NCBI GenBank assembly: GCA_963793465.1
Contig: CAWCAJ010000001.1
Span: forward strand, 744,001 to 808,000
DNA: 64,000 nt
Direction: 5' to 3'
DNA from: CAJQPP01 sp963793465
Lineage (GTDB): Bacteria; Planctomycetota; Planctomycetia; Pirellulales; Pirellulaceae
In this document: piece after piece, positions 18,326 to 27,485 of the stretch
Layout: each line of letters opens with the position of its first letter
How positions within the stretch are numbered: the first letter of the stretch is position 1
Notes under the pieces: generated by a model
The model's database searches: none
Seen by the model: the letters and a program-made list of their open reading frames with translations, nothing else
What the model was told of the DNA's origin: nothing
Translations under genes and position numbers: made by a program

Positions 18326-19414
18326 ATGCAAACACCTGCCGCACGTTCTCGCTTTCGCCGCCGCCTGCTGAAGTGGTTCGACCAGCATCAACGGGATTTG
18401 CCGTGGCGTCAGGACAAAACCCGGTATCGCATCTGGGTCAGCGAGATCATGCTGCAACAGACCCAGGTGGTGACCGTCGTGGACTATTACCAACGTTTCC
18501 TGGACCGTTTCCCGGATGTCTCCACCCTGGCCCAGGCACCGCTGTCCGACGTGCTGAAGCTGTGGGAGGGGCTGGGGTATTACCGCCGGGCCCGTCAATT
18601 GCATGCCGCAGCCGTGCAGATTTTGGAACAGCACGGGGGTCGTTTTCCCGACACATTGCAGGACGTGAACGCCCTCCCCGGTATCGGCCGTTACACCGCC
18701 AACGCGATCCTTTCGATCGCGGACAATCAGGCCTTGCCGGTCCTGGAAGGCAATACGATACGGGTCTACTCCCGCTTGCTCAACTTTCAGGACGATGTCA
18801 CTCGTCACGCCTCCCAAAAACAGCTTTGGGAGTTCGCGGAGTCGCTGGTCAGTCGGCATCGGCCCGGGGATTTGAACCAGGCCTTGATGGAATTGGGCAG
18901 TGAAATCTGTTCCCCGCAGACACCTCGTTGCACCGAATGCCCGGTGGCCCCTGACTGCCAAGCCTTGCAAAGCGGCATGCCACAGCATTTGCCCAACAAG
19001 GGTTCGCGGCGTACGAACTACGAGTCTCTGCATCAGGCGGCGTTGGTGATCCCCAAAGCTGGGCGGGTGGTCGTGCGTCTGTGCGGTCCCGACGAACACT
19101 GGACGGGGCTGTGGGATTTCCCCCGTTTTTCGCTGAGCCACCCGGACGCCCGCCACCAACTGGTGGAACAGACCCGGCAACAAACGGGCTTATCGATTCA
19201 ACTGCAGAAACCCTATCGTCGGCTAAAGCACGCGGTGACTCGCTATCGCATCACATTGGACTGTTATCAGGCTGTGTCCGTCAGCGGACGCCTCCACCGT
19301 TCATCCCGGCTTCGTTGGGTTGGCAAGAGTGAACTGAAAGACCTGCCCATGAATGCCACGGGGCGGACCATCGCCAAGCAATGGGTCTCGGCCGACTGTT
19401 CCGGCCAGCTTTGA
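18326..19414 (+). CDS. mutY: A/G-specific adenine glycosylase, with Glu at the catalytic Asp position
   Basis: MutY removes adenine mispaired with 8-oxoguanine. Counting from ATG 18326: the catalytic Glu40 lies in WVSEIMLQQTQV, the helix-hairpin-helix is LPGIGRYTANAILSIA, and the iron-sulphur ligands are CSPQTPRCTECPVAPDC (C-x6-C-x2-C-x5-C). The C-terminal 120 residues form the NUDIX-like domain that recognises 8-oxoG (GLWDFPRF). The odd point is residue 141: the usual LDGN motif, whose Asp stabilises the transition state, reads LEGN. The frame is also open from a GTG at 18305; neither start has a strong ribosome-binding site. It follows leuS closely and may be transcribed with it. Confidence 0.94.
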   Translation: MQTPAARSRFRRRLLKWFDQHQRDLPWRQDKTRYRIWVSEIMLQQTQVVTVVDYYQRFLDRFPDVSTLAQAPLSDVLKLWEGLGYYRRARQLHAAAVQILEQHGGRFPDTLQDVNALPGIGRYTANAILSIADNQALPVLEGNTIRVYSRLLNFQDDVTRHASQKQLWEFAESLVSRHRPGDLNQALMELGSEICSPQTPRCTECPVAPDCQALQSGMPQHLPNKGSRRTNYESLHQAALVIPKAGRVVVRLCGPDEHWTGLWDFPRFSLSHPDARHQLVEQTRQQTGLSIQLQKPYRRLKHAVTRYRITLDCYQAVSVSGRLHRSSRLRWVGKSELKDLPMNATGRTIAKQWVSADCSGQL

Positions 19415-19540
19415 CAGATCTTCAGGTGCGGAAACTGGCCTGGAAAACGGCAGGCTGTCTGAATCCTGCAAGGAGCGATTTCGCCGGGACTCGTCCAGCC
19501 GGGCAGGCCCACCGAACCGCGGGTCGCATCACCGGTCGCA

Positions 19541-20563
19541 TCACCGGTCGCTCTCCGCTTGTGAATCCGGCGAATCCGTGTTCGGGATCTGGGTCATCAA
19601 CCATTCCCACTGCGGTGTTGCGCCATAGGCTTTCATGGTCGGCTGGATATAGCGGAGCGGCTTGGAGTGCCCAGCCACTTTGAATTTGTCCCCCTTCTGC
19701 AGAATCGGCTTGGCTTCGGGCATGTGTCCAAAGGCATAGGAACCGGCTGCCTGGCAGGGGAACCAATACCCGTTACCCTGCTCGTCCTCCAAATAGAATT
19801 CGGGATACGTATGTTCGGGGATCCACACTGCCCGGGCTGGAATCCCGCGGGCTCGACAAAGCGCGATAAACAGCGAAGACATTTCTTCGCAGTCGCCGTG
19901 CCCGGCGTCGATCGCGGCCAGACAGGTTCGAATCTCGGTATCAAACTTGTACTCGATATTGGCTCGTACCCAGGTATATATTGCCTCCACCTGCGACCAG
20001 GCGGGATCGGCGTCGTTCAGCGGTAAAGTTTTGGCCAGTTCCCGAAGGCGAGGGTCGTTGCTTTCGATGTAGGGGCTTTCCGTCAGAAAGTTCCGCAACT
20101 TGCGGGAGCCACTATTGGCAAACACAAACTGATGCGGATCGGCAGGTGGCTGTGAGGCCAGTTTTACAACCTCAACCGTCACCGTTGCTTCGGCCAATTC
20201 CCCTGCCGCCAAACGGGGAACCTTGAAGAACAGCTGGCTGGCATCGGCGCCCAGTTTCTTGATCTTGGCACCTCGCACATTCCTGGTGGTGTCGATGGAC
20301 ACCAGCCGAACTTTCTGTTCCGGCCATTCCACCGGCACCGGGAACGTGACCTGGGCATTTTCGGTGTCCCCGGATCCCGTCATGCGAATCCCGAACTTCC
20401 AGGTTGTGGTCGCGGGCAGACTGACCCCTTGTGCCGTTTGGTTTTGGATGGCCGGCGAGTTCGATTGCCGCGAGACATCGTCCTGTGCCCGGCACGCCGA
20501 CTCCAGCGCGAACGTCAGGATCAACACCATCGGGACGGCCCCAGTTTGGATGCGACTTGTCAT
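19541..20563 (-). CDS. Exported transglutaminase-like protein, Cys and His retained
   Basis: A transglutaminase-like fold, residues about 160-300, follows a signal peptide and a beta-rich N-terminal domain. From ATG 20563 the nucleophile Cys225 lies in HGDCEEMSSLFIALCRARGIPAR and His251 in EHTYPEFYL, in the order and spacing of the cysteine-protease-like triad. The third residue is less clear, because the usual Asp position reads WFPCQ. Such proteins act as peptidases, amidases or protein cross-linkers in the periplasm. The next gene upstream encodes a paralogue of the same layout in which both residues are lost. I start at ATG 20563 because earlier codons in the frame encode a repeat-derived Thr/Leu stretch. 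Confidence 0.85.
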   Translation of the reverse strand: MTSRIQTGAVPMVLILTFALESACRAQDDVSRQSNSPAIQNQTAQGVSLPATTTWKFGIRMTGSGDTENAQVTFPVPVEWPEQKVRLVSIDTTRNVRGAKIKKLGADASQLFFKVPRLAAGELAEATVTVEVVKLASQPPADPHQFVFANSGSRKLRNFLTESPYIESNDPRLRELAKTLPLNDADPAWSQVEAIYTWVRANIEYKFDTEIRTCLAAIDAGHGDCEEMSSLFIALCRARGIPARAVWIPEHTYPEFYLEDEQGNGYWFPCQAAGSYAFGHMPEAKPILQKGDKFKVAGHSKPLRYIQPTMKAYGATPQWEWLMTQIPNTDSPDSQAESDR

Positions 20564-20623
20564 TTTCTTAAACCTGATTGGGATTGCCGTGGCTGTGTGG
20601 AAACCAGCGTGTGTTACGTTTTT

Positions 20624-20650
20624 GGTGAGCGTGGTGAGCGTGGTGAGCGT
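20624..20650. repeat. Three tandem copies of a 9-base unit
   Basis: GGTGAGCGT is repeated three times without error between the two transglutaminase-like genes, about 60 bases upstream of the first one's start. A longer leader or a spacing-variable promoter is possible. Confidence 0.85.
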
Positions 20651-20747
20651 CCAGGCACCCAATTCAACCGGTCGGGGCGGGATCCAAACTCGGCACGGCC
20701 GGACAACTCAGCCCTGTGGCAGCCGACCGCAGCTCATCGACAATAGA

Positions 20748-21710
20748 TTAACGATCGCGTGCCGGCAGGATATCGCGAAGGAATCGGACCCTGGGCTGGC
20801 CTCCACCCTTTCCACTGCCTGCAACATATTCGACGACGAAGCGTTGCCGGTTGCTCTTCTCCGGGATCTTGACGTTGTCCCCCTTTTGAATGATCACGCG
20901 GGGACGCGTCATTTGCCCGAATTCGGGATTTCCCTCCAACACGGCCGGGTACCAGGTACCCTGGCCTTGATCATCCTGCAGGTAGAACTCGGCGTACTCG
21001 CCGCCGTCCGCCCAAACCATACGAGCCGGCACCTTGTGGGCACGGCAGAGGGCAATGAACAGATTACTGAGATCCTCGGGCGAACCCATTTTTTGTTTCA
21101 AGGTCGCTTCGGCCCCCAGCACTTCCTTGCTTTCCACGGCAATCTGCGTCGTCACGAAATCATAAATGGCCTGAACCTGTTCCCAGGCCAGCTGGTTGTC
21201 TTTCGCGATCTCCTTGATCTGATTGCGGATTGTGCGGCTGCGGGATTCAATCAGAGGACTGGGACTCAGGTGCAGCCGTACGTCACGGGGCGGCCTTTCC
21301 GGAATGACCAGGTGGTCGGTCCGATCGGGGTAGGGCAGGGCGGACACCGTAATGTCCAGCACGACGTTGATTTCGACTTCCGAACGCTCGCCAATCCGTG
21401 GCAATCGGGCGACCATCTGACGCACTCCCTCACTATCGCGAAAGTCCGCGCGACTGGCCTCCGGTGGAATGTTCTCTTGATACACATTTACCTGCTGTTC
21501 CGGCCAATCCGTGGGAATCGGAAAAGTCACCGTGAGATTGGTTACTGGATTGGCGGGGGACTGGATCACCGCACCCACTCTCCAGGTTCGAGTGATCCGG
21601 GAGGCCTCGTTAGCCGCTGACTTGTGGTCGCTCTGCGCCCAGGCCGGCAACCCCACGGTCCAGGTCAGCAGTGCAACCAGGCTGATGGTCGAAAGGGGTT
21701 TTGAGTTCAT
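20748..21710 (-). CDS. Transglutaminase-like paralogue lacking catalytic Cys and His
   Basis: Same architecture as the neighbour at 19.5-20.6 kb: signal peptide (LVALLTWTVGLPAWAQ), beta-rich N-terminal domain with TVTFPIPTDWPEQQV (neighbour: VTFPVPVEWPEQKV), then the transglutaminase-like fold. The conserved helix aligns as GSPEDLSNLFIALCRAHKVPAR, so the nucleophile position is Pro211, and the His position is Gly237 in GGEYAEFYL. The protein therefore cannot use the usual chemistry and may act as a binding or regulatory partner of the neighbour. AGGA five to eight bases before ATG 21710 supports this start. The two genes are about 185 bases apart on the same strand and look like an old tandem duplication. 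Confidence 0.83.
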   Translation of the reverse strand: MNSKPLSTISLVALLTWTVGLPAWAQSDHKSAANEASRITRTWRVGAVIQSPANPVTNLTVTFPIPTDWPEQQVNVYQENIPPEASRADFRDSEGVRQMVARLPRIGERSEVEINVVLDITVSALPYPDRTDHLVIPERPPRDVRLHLSPSPLIESRSRTIRNQIKEIAKDNQLAWEQVQAIYDFVTTQIAVESKEVLGAEATLKQKMGSPEDLSNLFIALCRAHKVPARMVWADGGEYAEFYLQDDQGQGTWYPAVLEGNPEFGQMTRPRVIIQKGDNVKIPEKSNRQRFVVEYVAGSGKGGGQPRVRFLRDILPARDR

Positions 21711-21735
21711 CACAATCCTGCTGTTTCGGAGAATC

Positions 21736-21771
21736 AAAAAAAAAAGGCCGCAGGTCCATCGACCCGCGACC
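21736..21771 (-). terminator. Strong intrinsic terminator behind the small lipoprotein gene
   Basis: On the minus strand an 11-pair stem (21771-21746, two G-T wobbles) closes on a GATG loop and is followed directly by ten Ts (21745-21736). It lies between the lipoprotein stop (21898) and the transglutaminase-like paralogue start (21710), so the paralogue must use its own promoter, close to its start codon. Confidence 0.9.
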
Positions 21772-21897
21772 TGATTGTATTTTAACTCGTCTGCCGTACG
21801 TGTGAGCCATCAAATCCCGGCCAGCGATTGGGATGCACCCGTCAATCCGGTTTTTCCGACAGGCAAAACCCTGCAATTTCTGCCAGTTTCAGGGGAC

Positions 21898-22308
21898 TCA
21901 GTTACCCATCGAGGGAGAAGGCAGGGTTCCGCTGGAAGCGGGAGGAACGATTGTGCTGCCGTATCCAGAATCGATCGAACCATCAAACACAGGAGCGTTA
22001 ATGGTAGCACCTCCGTAGTTCGATCCATTCATGTAAGGATCGGACTGTCCGTAGCTGTCGTTCATGTAGGAACTGGTCTGCGGCCCGGAGATAATCTGAC
22101 CACCACTGTCACCATAATACGGCTGTGCCTGTGATCCACTACAGTTGCCCGAGGCACAATCGCCTGCCGGGTATCCGAAGGATGGATTGACAGGTGGCGA
22201 CTGGCAATCGTTGACGGGTCTGCGGAAGCAGGACAACAGTCCGCTCGAACAACCCAGCGTGGGGCTTAACATTGCCAAAGCGGCCAGTAACACAATTAGT
22301 TTTTTCAC
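21898..22308 (-). CDS. Small Ser/Gly/Tyr-rich lipoprotein
   Basis: A GTG at 22308 preceded by GGAGGAG starts a 136-residue protein with a clear lipoprotein signal: KK, the hydrophobic LIVLLAALAML, then SPTLGC with the lipid-carrying Cys. The mature part is low in charge and rich in Ser, Gly, Tyr, Pro and Asn, with several Cys in the first 40 residues (CSSGLLSCF, CQSPP, CASGNC). I know no function. The open frame continues another 330 codons upstream, but that part is antisense to the alpha/beta hydrolase gene and is rejected. Confidence 0.75.
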   Translation of the reverse strand: MKKLIVLLAALAMLSPTLGCSSGLLSCFRRPVNDCQSPPVNPSFGYPAGDCASGNCSGSQAQPYYGDSGGQIISGPQTSSYMNDSYGQSDPYMNGSNYGGATINAPVFDGSIDSGYGSTIVPPASSGTLPSPSMGN

Positions 22309-22518
22309 TGGAGTACTCCTCCACGAATGATTTTTTGGGGAAGGACGGCTTTGCCGGGCAATGGCCGAACCGGGAAGGTCGCGAAAATCTACACTGCCGC
22401 GGGTAGCGAGCAAGAAATTTGTTGAAATAAAACGACATTTGGGGCGGAACGTTGTGAAAAGGCAACGTGTAATCCGCCTGTGACCATTGCAACGATAGAA
22501 CCAGGACGGCGGACAGGG

Positions 22519-23583
22519 ATGGGAACCGTTATCGAAACCAACCATGATCGGCGTGGCCTGGCGATTTGGCTCGTCAGGATCATGCCGATCCTTCTCATCG
22601 GGCTCCTGACTTCTCAAAGTCGGGGTCAGGACGACTACTATCCGTTGCCCGATCGCAATCCTGGCAACTTTGGTTTCCCCTACCCGCCACCGGCCGCTGA
22701 CGAACCGGGGGTTACGTTTAGCCATCGCTATATGCTGGACGGCTACCCCCAACTGGAATTCAATCCCCGTCCGCAAGACGAAATCTGGCTGGTCTCCACC
22801 CGCCACATCCTCTCTTGCCAGGGGATCCCGGGACCCGACCAATTTGTCTGCAAACACCCCACCGGTACCGCCTGGAAACAGGTCCCCCTGAGACAACTGC
22901 TGGATGTGCAACAGAATGACACGGCCACAGCCAATGTGGTATTCATCCACGGCAACCGCACCGACGCCTTTTGGGCGCGACGGCGTGGCAAAATGGCCTA
23001 CCAGAGGCTGGTCGCCAACAACCCTGCGAATCTGCCACCGGTCCGGTTCATCATCTGGTCCTGGCCCTCCGATGAAATCCCCAACCCGTTGAAGGACTTT
23101 CAAACCAAGATGGATCGCTCCGTGTTTGAGGGCCAGCTGTTTGGACATTTCCTGGCTATGCTGGATCCGGGGCAACGGATTTCCCTGGTGACTTACAGCA
23201 TGGGCGCTCAAGTAGGATTCAGTGGCATTGAAATGGCCAGCCAACAACATCAGTGCTGCCCCAATATTGGCATGATTGCCATGGCGCCGGTCACCCATTG
23301 CCGCTGGTCACCGCATGCCGATCGATTGGATTTGATCAACCAGCAGGTCTCGCAATTGCGATTCTGCAACAATTCCAGGGATATCGCTTTGCGAGCCTAC
23401 CGGAAAGTCTGCTCCGTCAGCTGTAAAACGTGCTTTACCCCCGCCACCGATGTGATTGCCCGAGCCCACCCCAATGTCCGCCAATACGACTTCTCCAGGT
23501 CCGTGGGCAGTGAACACAACATCATCGGCTACGTCACCCAACCTGAGGTCCGGTGCGAGCTGGATTCGCTGTTGCTGCGATAA
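22519..23583 (+). CDS. Exported alpha/beta hydrolase
   Basis: The fold is shown by VVFIHGNRTDAFWARRRG (oxyanion-hole strand and loop) near residue 138 and by SLVTYSMGAQVGFSG, in which the Ser of YSMG is the nucleophile elbow. A His near the C-terminus (SVGSEHNIIGYV) is a candidate for the third triad member. The N-terminus has a membrane segment (IMPILLIGLLTSQSRGQ), so the enzyme is exported or anchored. Ten or so Cys residues, several paired (CCPN, CSVSCKTC), suggest disulphides, as expected outside the cytoplasm. The substrate is unknown; esterase or lipase activity is likely. ATG 22519 has GGAC upstream; a GTG at 22480 is an alternative start. Confidence 0.82.
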   Translation: MGTVIETNHDRRGLAIWLVRIMPILLIGLLTSQSRGQDDYYPLPDRNPGNFGFPYPPPAADEPGVTFSHRYMLDGYPQLEFNPRPQDEIWLVSTRHILSCQGIPGPDQFVCKHPTGTAWKQVPLRQLLDVQQNDTATANVVFIHGNRTDAFWARRRGKMAYQRLVANNPANLPPVRFIIWSWPSDEIPNPLKDFQTKMDRSVFEGQLFGHFLAMLDPGQRISLVTYSMGAQVGFSGIEMASQQHQCCPNIGMIAMAPVTHCRWSPHADRLDLINQQVSQLRFCNNSRDIALRAYRKVCSVSCKTCFTPATDVIARAHPNVRQYDFSRSVGSEHNIIGYVTQPEVRCELDSLLLR

Positions 23584-23673
23584 TTCACGCTTGACGGTTG
23601 TCAGCCCGGGTTTTGCCACTATCATCTGCATCAAGGTTCCTGCGGATCGCCTTGGATTGCCCCGGCCCCACCC

Positions 23674-24477
23674 ATGATCACATCTTTGGTTATTTATTGC
23701 CTGCTGATTGCGGCGGCATCTTTGCTGGGGGGATGGCTACCCAATCTGATCAAACTCGACCACCGACATACCCAGATGGTCTTGAGCCTGGTCTCGGGGG
23801 TCATGTTGGGGGTGGCATTTCTGCACCTCATGCCGCAGTCGATTGACCTGCTGGACAACGAAAAAACCGCCATGGTGACGGCGCTGGTCGGTTTGTTGTT
23901 CATGTTCTTCATGATTCGCATGTTTCATTTCCACTACCATGACTCGGCAGAGGAAGACCACGACTGCGGGCATCACGACCACTCCCACGAGATTAAACGG
24001 GAAGATATCAGCTGGATCGGATTGGCCATCGGTTTCGCGATCCATACGGTAATCGACGGCATCGCCTTGGCGGCTGCGGTCGGCGCCGCCCGCAGCGGCG
24101 GTGAGGTGACTGGGGCGGCCGGTTTGGGCGTGTTTCTGGCAATCCTGCTGCACAAGCCCCTCGACGCCCTGACCATTACCTCGTTTATGGCGGTACGGAA
24201 TTGGCCCCAGCACCAACGGAATCTGATCAATGGGGTGTTTGCCTTGATGTGTCCGGCAGGGGTGGCCCTGTTTTACCTGGGCGTGCAAGCCTTTGGCGAC
24301 GAACAACAATTCCTGTTCGGAATCACGCTGGCATTTTCGGCCGGCGTTTTTCTCTGCATTTCACTGAGCGACTTGTTGCCAGAGGTCCAGTTCCATTCGC
24401 ATGATCGATTGGCCATGTCCGGCATGCTGCTGTTGGGTGTCGCCACGGCAGCGGCCATCGAGCTGATTCCGCTGTGA
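23674..24477 (+). CDS. ZIP-family divalent metal transporter
   Basis: ZIP proteins carry Zn2+, Fe2+ or Mn2+ into the cytoplasm. The 267 residues form about eight membrane segments. The metal-site helices are HTVIDGIAL and LLHKPLDAL (the HxxxDG and HKxxD-type motifs of TM4 and TM5). Between TM3 and TM4 lies a His/Asp-rich cytosolic loop (HFHYHDSAEEDHDCGHHDH), a typical metal-sensing loop of the family. It follows the hydrolase by 90 bases and may share its transcript. With the ABC importer at 35-39 kb it is one of two metal-uptake systems in the window. Confidence 0.93.
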   Translation: MITSLVIYCLLIAAASLLGGWLPNLIKLDHRHTQMVLSLVSGVMLGVAFLHLMPQSIDLLDNEKTAMVTALVGLLFMFFMIRMFHFHYHDSAEEDHDCGHHDHSHEIKREDISWIGLAIGFAIHTVIDGIALAAAVGAARSGGEVTGAAGLGVFLAILLHKPLDALTITSFMAVRNWPQHQRNLINGVFALMCPAGVALFYLGVQAFGDEQQFLFGITLAFSAGVFLCISLSDLLPEVQFHSHDRLAMSGMLLLGVATAAAIELIPL

Positions 24478-24530
24478 TGCGGGGCGCTGCGATGTTGGGT
24501 TCCTGAAACCGGCAGCCCGCGAGCGGCTCG

Positions 24531-25103
24531 CTAACCCGGTGTGAAACTACCCTTTCCGGTTTCCGCGGCGGCACGATTCTGCTCGCATTGCCGCTTCAAC
24601 CTCTGCAGCGATTTCTTGTACTCGGCAGACAGTGAATCGGCGAAGGTCAAGCCAAACCACCCATAGAACGGTCCGCCGGGTAGTGAACCTGTACTTTTCC
24701 ATTCGACCCGCGTGCCACCCTTTTCGGGTGTCAAGGAAATACTGCTGAGCATCTCCGGAAAGTTGGCAAACCGGGAAGCAAAGTTCACCTTTTCATTCGG
24801 CTGACTCCCGGTAATCCAGAGTTTGCCTTCACCCCGGGGCTCGTGCCAGGACTGGGTGGCACCCACCCCGGAAGGCGGGCCCGAATAATCGACATCCAGG
24901 CCAACGATGTCCTGAGCATTCCACATCGACCAGTTGGACCACATTTTCATGGTGTTCAGCTGCTGGAAAATCTCTTCTGGCTCCGTTTCAATGAACACCG
25001 AGCTGGTGGATTCGAAATTGCGTGGCAATAGCGTACCGATCAAGAGCACCAACACGACGAAGGTGGCCATCACGGCCAGAATTCGCAACAGGATGTTAAA
25101 CAA
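24531..25103 (-). CDS. SRPBCC (START-like) family protein with membrane anchor
   Basis: A single N-terminal membrane helix (LLRILAVMATFVVLVLLIG) is followed by an SRPBCC domain, a hydrophobic-ligand-binding helix-grip fold, from residue about 30 to 170. Typical features are SSVFIETEPEEIFQQLNTM at the start and GGTRVEWKSTG in the central sheet. The ligand and role are unknown. The start is a TTG at 25103 with GGAG about 12 bases upstream; no ATG is available before the membrane helix. It converges on the ZIP gene. Confidence 0.82.
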   Translation of the reverse strand: MFNILLRILAVMATFVVLVLLIGTLLPRNFESTSSVFIETEPEEIFQQLNTMKMWSNWSMWNAQDIVGLDVDYSGPPSGVGATQSWHEPRGEGKLWITGSQPNEKVNFASRFANFPEMLSSISLTPEKGGTRVEWKSTGSLPGGPFYGWFGLTFADSLSAEYKKSLQRLKRQCEQNRAAAETGKGSFTPG

Positions 25104-25206
25104 AAGTCAGTCTCCGCTCTAATCAAACGACCGGTTCGTTAACGATCCGGCCCGCCATTCTACCGGCCCGCAATTTAAGCGGCCCGCCATTTAATTTGCC
25201 CGCTAC

Positions 25207-26544
25207 CTATTCAGGGGCCATCCGTCGAATCGCGATCTTGCGGTAGGCCACGGGCGAATTGTGACCGGCAAAGCCAAAGTAGCCCGCGACGCGATCCTTA
25301 CCGGGATGCGGTGTGTCGGCCATCATCTCGGTTACGTCCTTGAGGTCGGCATCCAGAATCACCGTGCCATTCAGTTCCACCTGGATACGGGAACCCTGAA
25401 CCTTCACCTCCTGGAAATTCCACTCCCCCGTGGGACGCAGGTAACCACGATGGGCGGCCACCATGCCGTAGGCCGATCCGTGATACTGACGGGGGTCCAG
25501 GCTGGCGTATTGAGGGGCTAAGTTATCCAGCACCTGCAATTCACACATTCCCACATAGGCGGTGTCACCGGACCCGGGATAGCGAATCGCTAATCCATTA
25601 TTCCCGCCCGCCGGCAATCTGAACTCAAATCGCACGGCAAAATCAGAGAATTCTTCCTCGGTATAAATCGTGCCCCCGCCTCCGGCCCGGCAATGGATGG
25701 CATCTCCCTTGATTTCATAGTTGTCCGTGGGGCCCTGCCAGCCTGTAAAGTCTTTTCCATTGAATATCGATTCGTACTCGCCGTCCCCATTTTGGGCCAG
25801 AATCTGATTGGCTTCCTGAACGGGGATTTCGCGAATAAAGATATTCCGCCAGCTGATCTCACCCCCATGTGTCTGCAACCAGATCGGGCCGCTTACCGGC
25901 AGAGGAAACCCTTTCTTCCAATGATTGTTCTCCATGATGGCGTGATCCACGACCTGCTGGCCATTCAACCAGACGCTGGTTCGCTGACCCACCTGTCGAA
26001 TGCGGAATCGATTCCATTCTCCGAAGGGCTTATCGGCCAACTGCAGAGGATCCTTGCCGGCCGAGCCGGCGGTATTGTTCCACATGCCTCCCGAGCCCTT
26101 ATCCGCTCCAATATTCCATTTGCCACCGGCCTCCGTGGTATCCCAGATCTGGATCTGGGGGCAACCCTTCAGGTAGATGCCGCTGTCCGCTCCCGCCACC
26201 GTTTTGTAGTCAATCCAGAGTTCGTAATCCCGGTATTCCCGCTCTGATGCCAGAAACACTCCCTGGCCATCGTTCACGATGGCCCCATCCTGCACCCGCC
26301 AGTGCTGTTGCATGTTTTGATGATCCGCCACAATCATCTCGGCGCGCTGCAAGCGACTCAGTGTCTCAAGTCCATACGGATTGGTGTCCCGCTGACCGTA
26401 CCAGCCCTGCAGATTTTCACCATTGAACAGGGCTACAAAACCTGCGGGGGGCTGATTGTTCTCTTGAGCCGGCAATCGGTTTCCAGCAATGTCGCCGGCC
26501 AGGATCCAGCCAATGAATGTCAAAACAAATCCATGGAGTCTCAA
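25207..26544 (-). CDS. Exported protein with two DUF1080 domains
   Basis: After a signal peptide come two DUF1080 beta-sandwich domains in tandem, about residues 30-225 and 250-445. The first opens with GFVALFNGENLQGWYGQ and ends with EISWRNIFIREIP; the second opens with YESIFNGKDFTGWQG and ends with SPVAYRKIAIRRM. Between them each has the sugar-hydrolase-like strands (DSGIYLKGCPQIQIWD; NNGLAIRYPGSGD). The family includes 3-keto-disaccharide hydrolases, so a carbohydrate substrate is likely but not shown. I take the TTG at 26544 because GAGGTG lies six bases upstream; there is no in-frame ATG near. Confidence 0.92.
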   Translation of the reverse strand: MRLHGFVLTFIGWILAGDIAGNRLPAQENNQPPAGFVALFNGENLQGWYGQRDTNPYGLETLSRLQRAEMIVADHQNMQQHWRVQDGAIVNDGQGVFLASEREYRDYELWIDYKTVAGADSGIYLKGCPQIQIWDTTEAGGKWNIGADKGSGGMWNNTAGSAGKDPLQLADKPFGEWNRFRIRQVGQRTSVWLNGQQVVDHAIMENNHWKKGFPLPVSGPIWLQTHGGEISWRNIFIREIPVQEANQILAQNGDGEYESIFNGKDFTGWQGPTDNYEIKGDAIHCRAGGGGTIYTEEEFSDFAVRFEFRLPAGGNNGLAIRYPGSGDTAYVGMCELQVLDNLAPQYASLDPRQYHGSAYGMVAAHRGYLRPTGEWNFQEVKVQGSRIQVELNGTVILDADLKDVTEMMADTPHPGKDRVAGYFGFAGHNSPVAYRKIAIRRMAPE

Positions 26545-26703
26545 AGAAGCACCTCGTTAGATTGCCGGGTCCAGAAGAAAGCGCACAATAGACCAACCGG
26601 CACATCCCGTTCCGAACTGGTCCCAGCCAAAGGACTGGCTGACGGTCACTAATTTAAACTACATCCCGCCACAAACCCACTCCCTGAATGAAATTGGTAT
26701 TCC

Positions 26704-27225
26704 ATGTCGGCGAACGAGTTACTGACGCAGCTGTTCATGGATGATTCGGCCGAATTGATCCGCCAATCCCTGCGAAAGCTGGAAAACTGCCTGCAGCAGC
26801 TCTCCCGGGAACAGATCTGGTGGCGACCGCATCCTGCGGCCAACAGCGTCGGCAACCTGATCCTGCACATGTGCGGCAATTTGCGGCAATGGGTCCTGGC
26901 GGGTCTGGGAGCCATGCCCGACACCCGTCAACGGGACCAGGAGTTTTCCCCTGACCTGAACTGGTCGACCGATGAATTGCTGCAACACCTGCGACAGGAA
27001 ACTTCAAAATGCCTGGAGGCCTTCCCCGGCTATGGTTGGAAGCAACTAGCCGCCAACTATACGATCCAGGGTTTTAAGGTGAATGGGTTGCAGGCCATCA
27101 ATCATACGGTCACCCATTTTGTCGGTCATACCCACCAGGTGATCTACATCACGCGTTTGCAATTGGGGGACCGCTACCGTTTCGCATGGTCCCCTGCCGA
27201 CGAGCAGGACCAACTGCCGATTTAG
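26704..27225 (+). CDS. DinB/DUF1572-like metalloprotein
   Basis: A 173-residue four-helix bundle of the DinB/YfiT type. The three metal-binding His are in NLILHMCGNLRQW and in the C-terminal helix HTVTHFVGHTHQVIY. Some relatives are thiol-dependent transferases (bacillithiol or mycothiol S-transferases, maleylpyruvate isomerase), but many are uncharacterised. It stands alone; the ATG at 26704 has no strong ribosome-binding site. Confidence 0.87.
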   Translation: MSANELLTQLFMDDSAELIRQSLRKLENCLQQLSREQIWWRPHPAANSVGNLILHMCGNLRQWVLAGLGAMPDTRQRDQEFSPDLNWSTDELLQHLRQETSKCLEAFPGYGWKQLAANYTIQGFKVNGLQAINHTVTHFVGHTHQVIYITRLQLGDRYRFAWSPADEQDQLPI

Positions 27226-27485
27226 CACCGCCGCTTAAGACCTGGGATTCCGCTCGCAACAAGCTAGCGTCGCCGGAGACCGGGAAACGCTCCTGGAAAA
27301 GGAAACTGACCTAGGTCGAATTCGTTGTCTGAACTAGATTCACGGTTCCAGAAAACAGGGTTGAACCGAGTCCGGGTTTAGGGCCTGTTTATACGGTTGC
27401 GCAGCAGGACCCATCGCGCAGGTCAAGCCAATTGCTTTGACCCCTGCGACACCCGCAAGACCCGACTTCATTAGGGAGCCCAAGC

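Noticed and set aside
18320..19183. 287-codon frame antisense to mutY
   Set aside because: Fully covered by mutY with all its motifs; no domain in the antisense product.
22309..23298. Long upstream extension of the small lipoprotein frame
   Set aside because: It is antisense to the alpha/beta hydrolase gene; the GTG at 22308 has a strong GGAGGAG site and starts a perfect lipoprotein signal.
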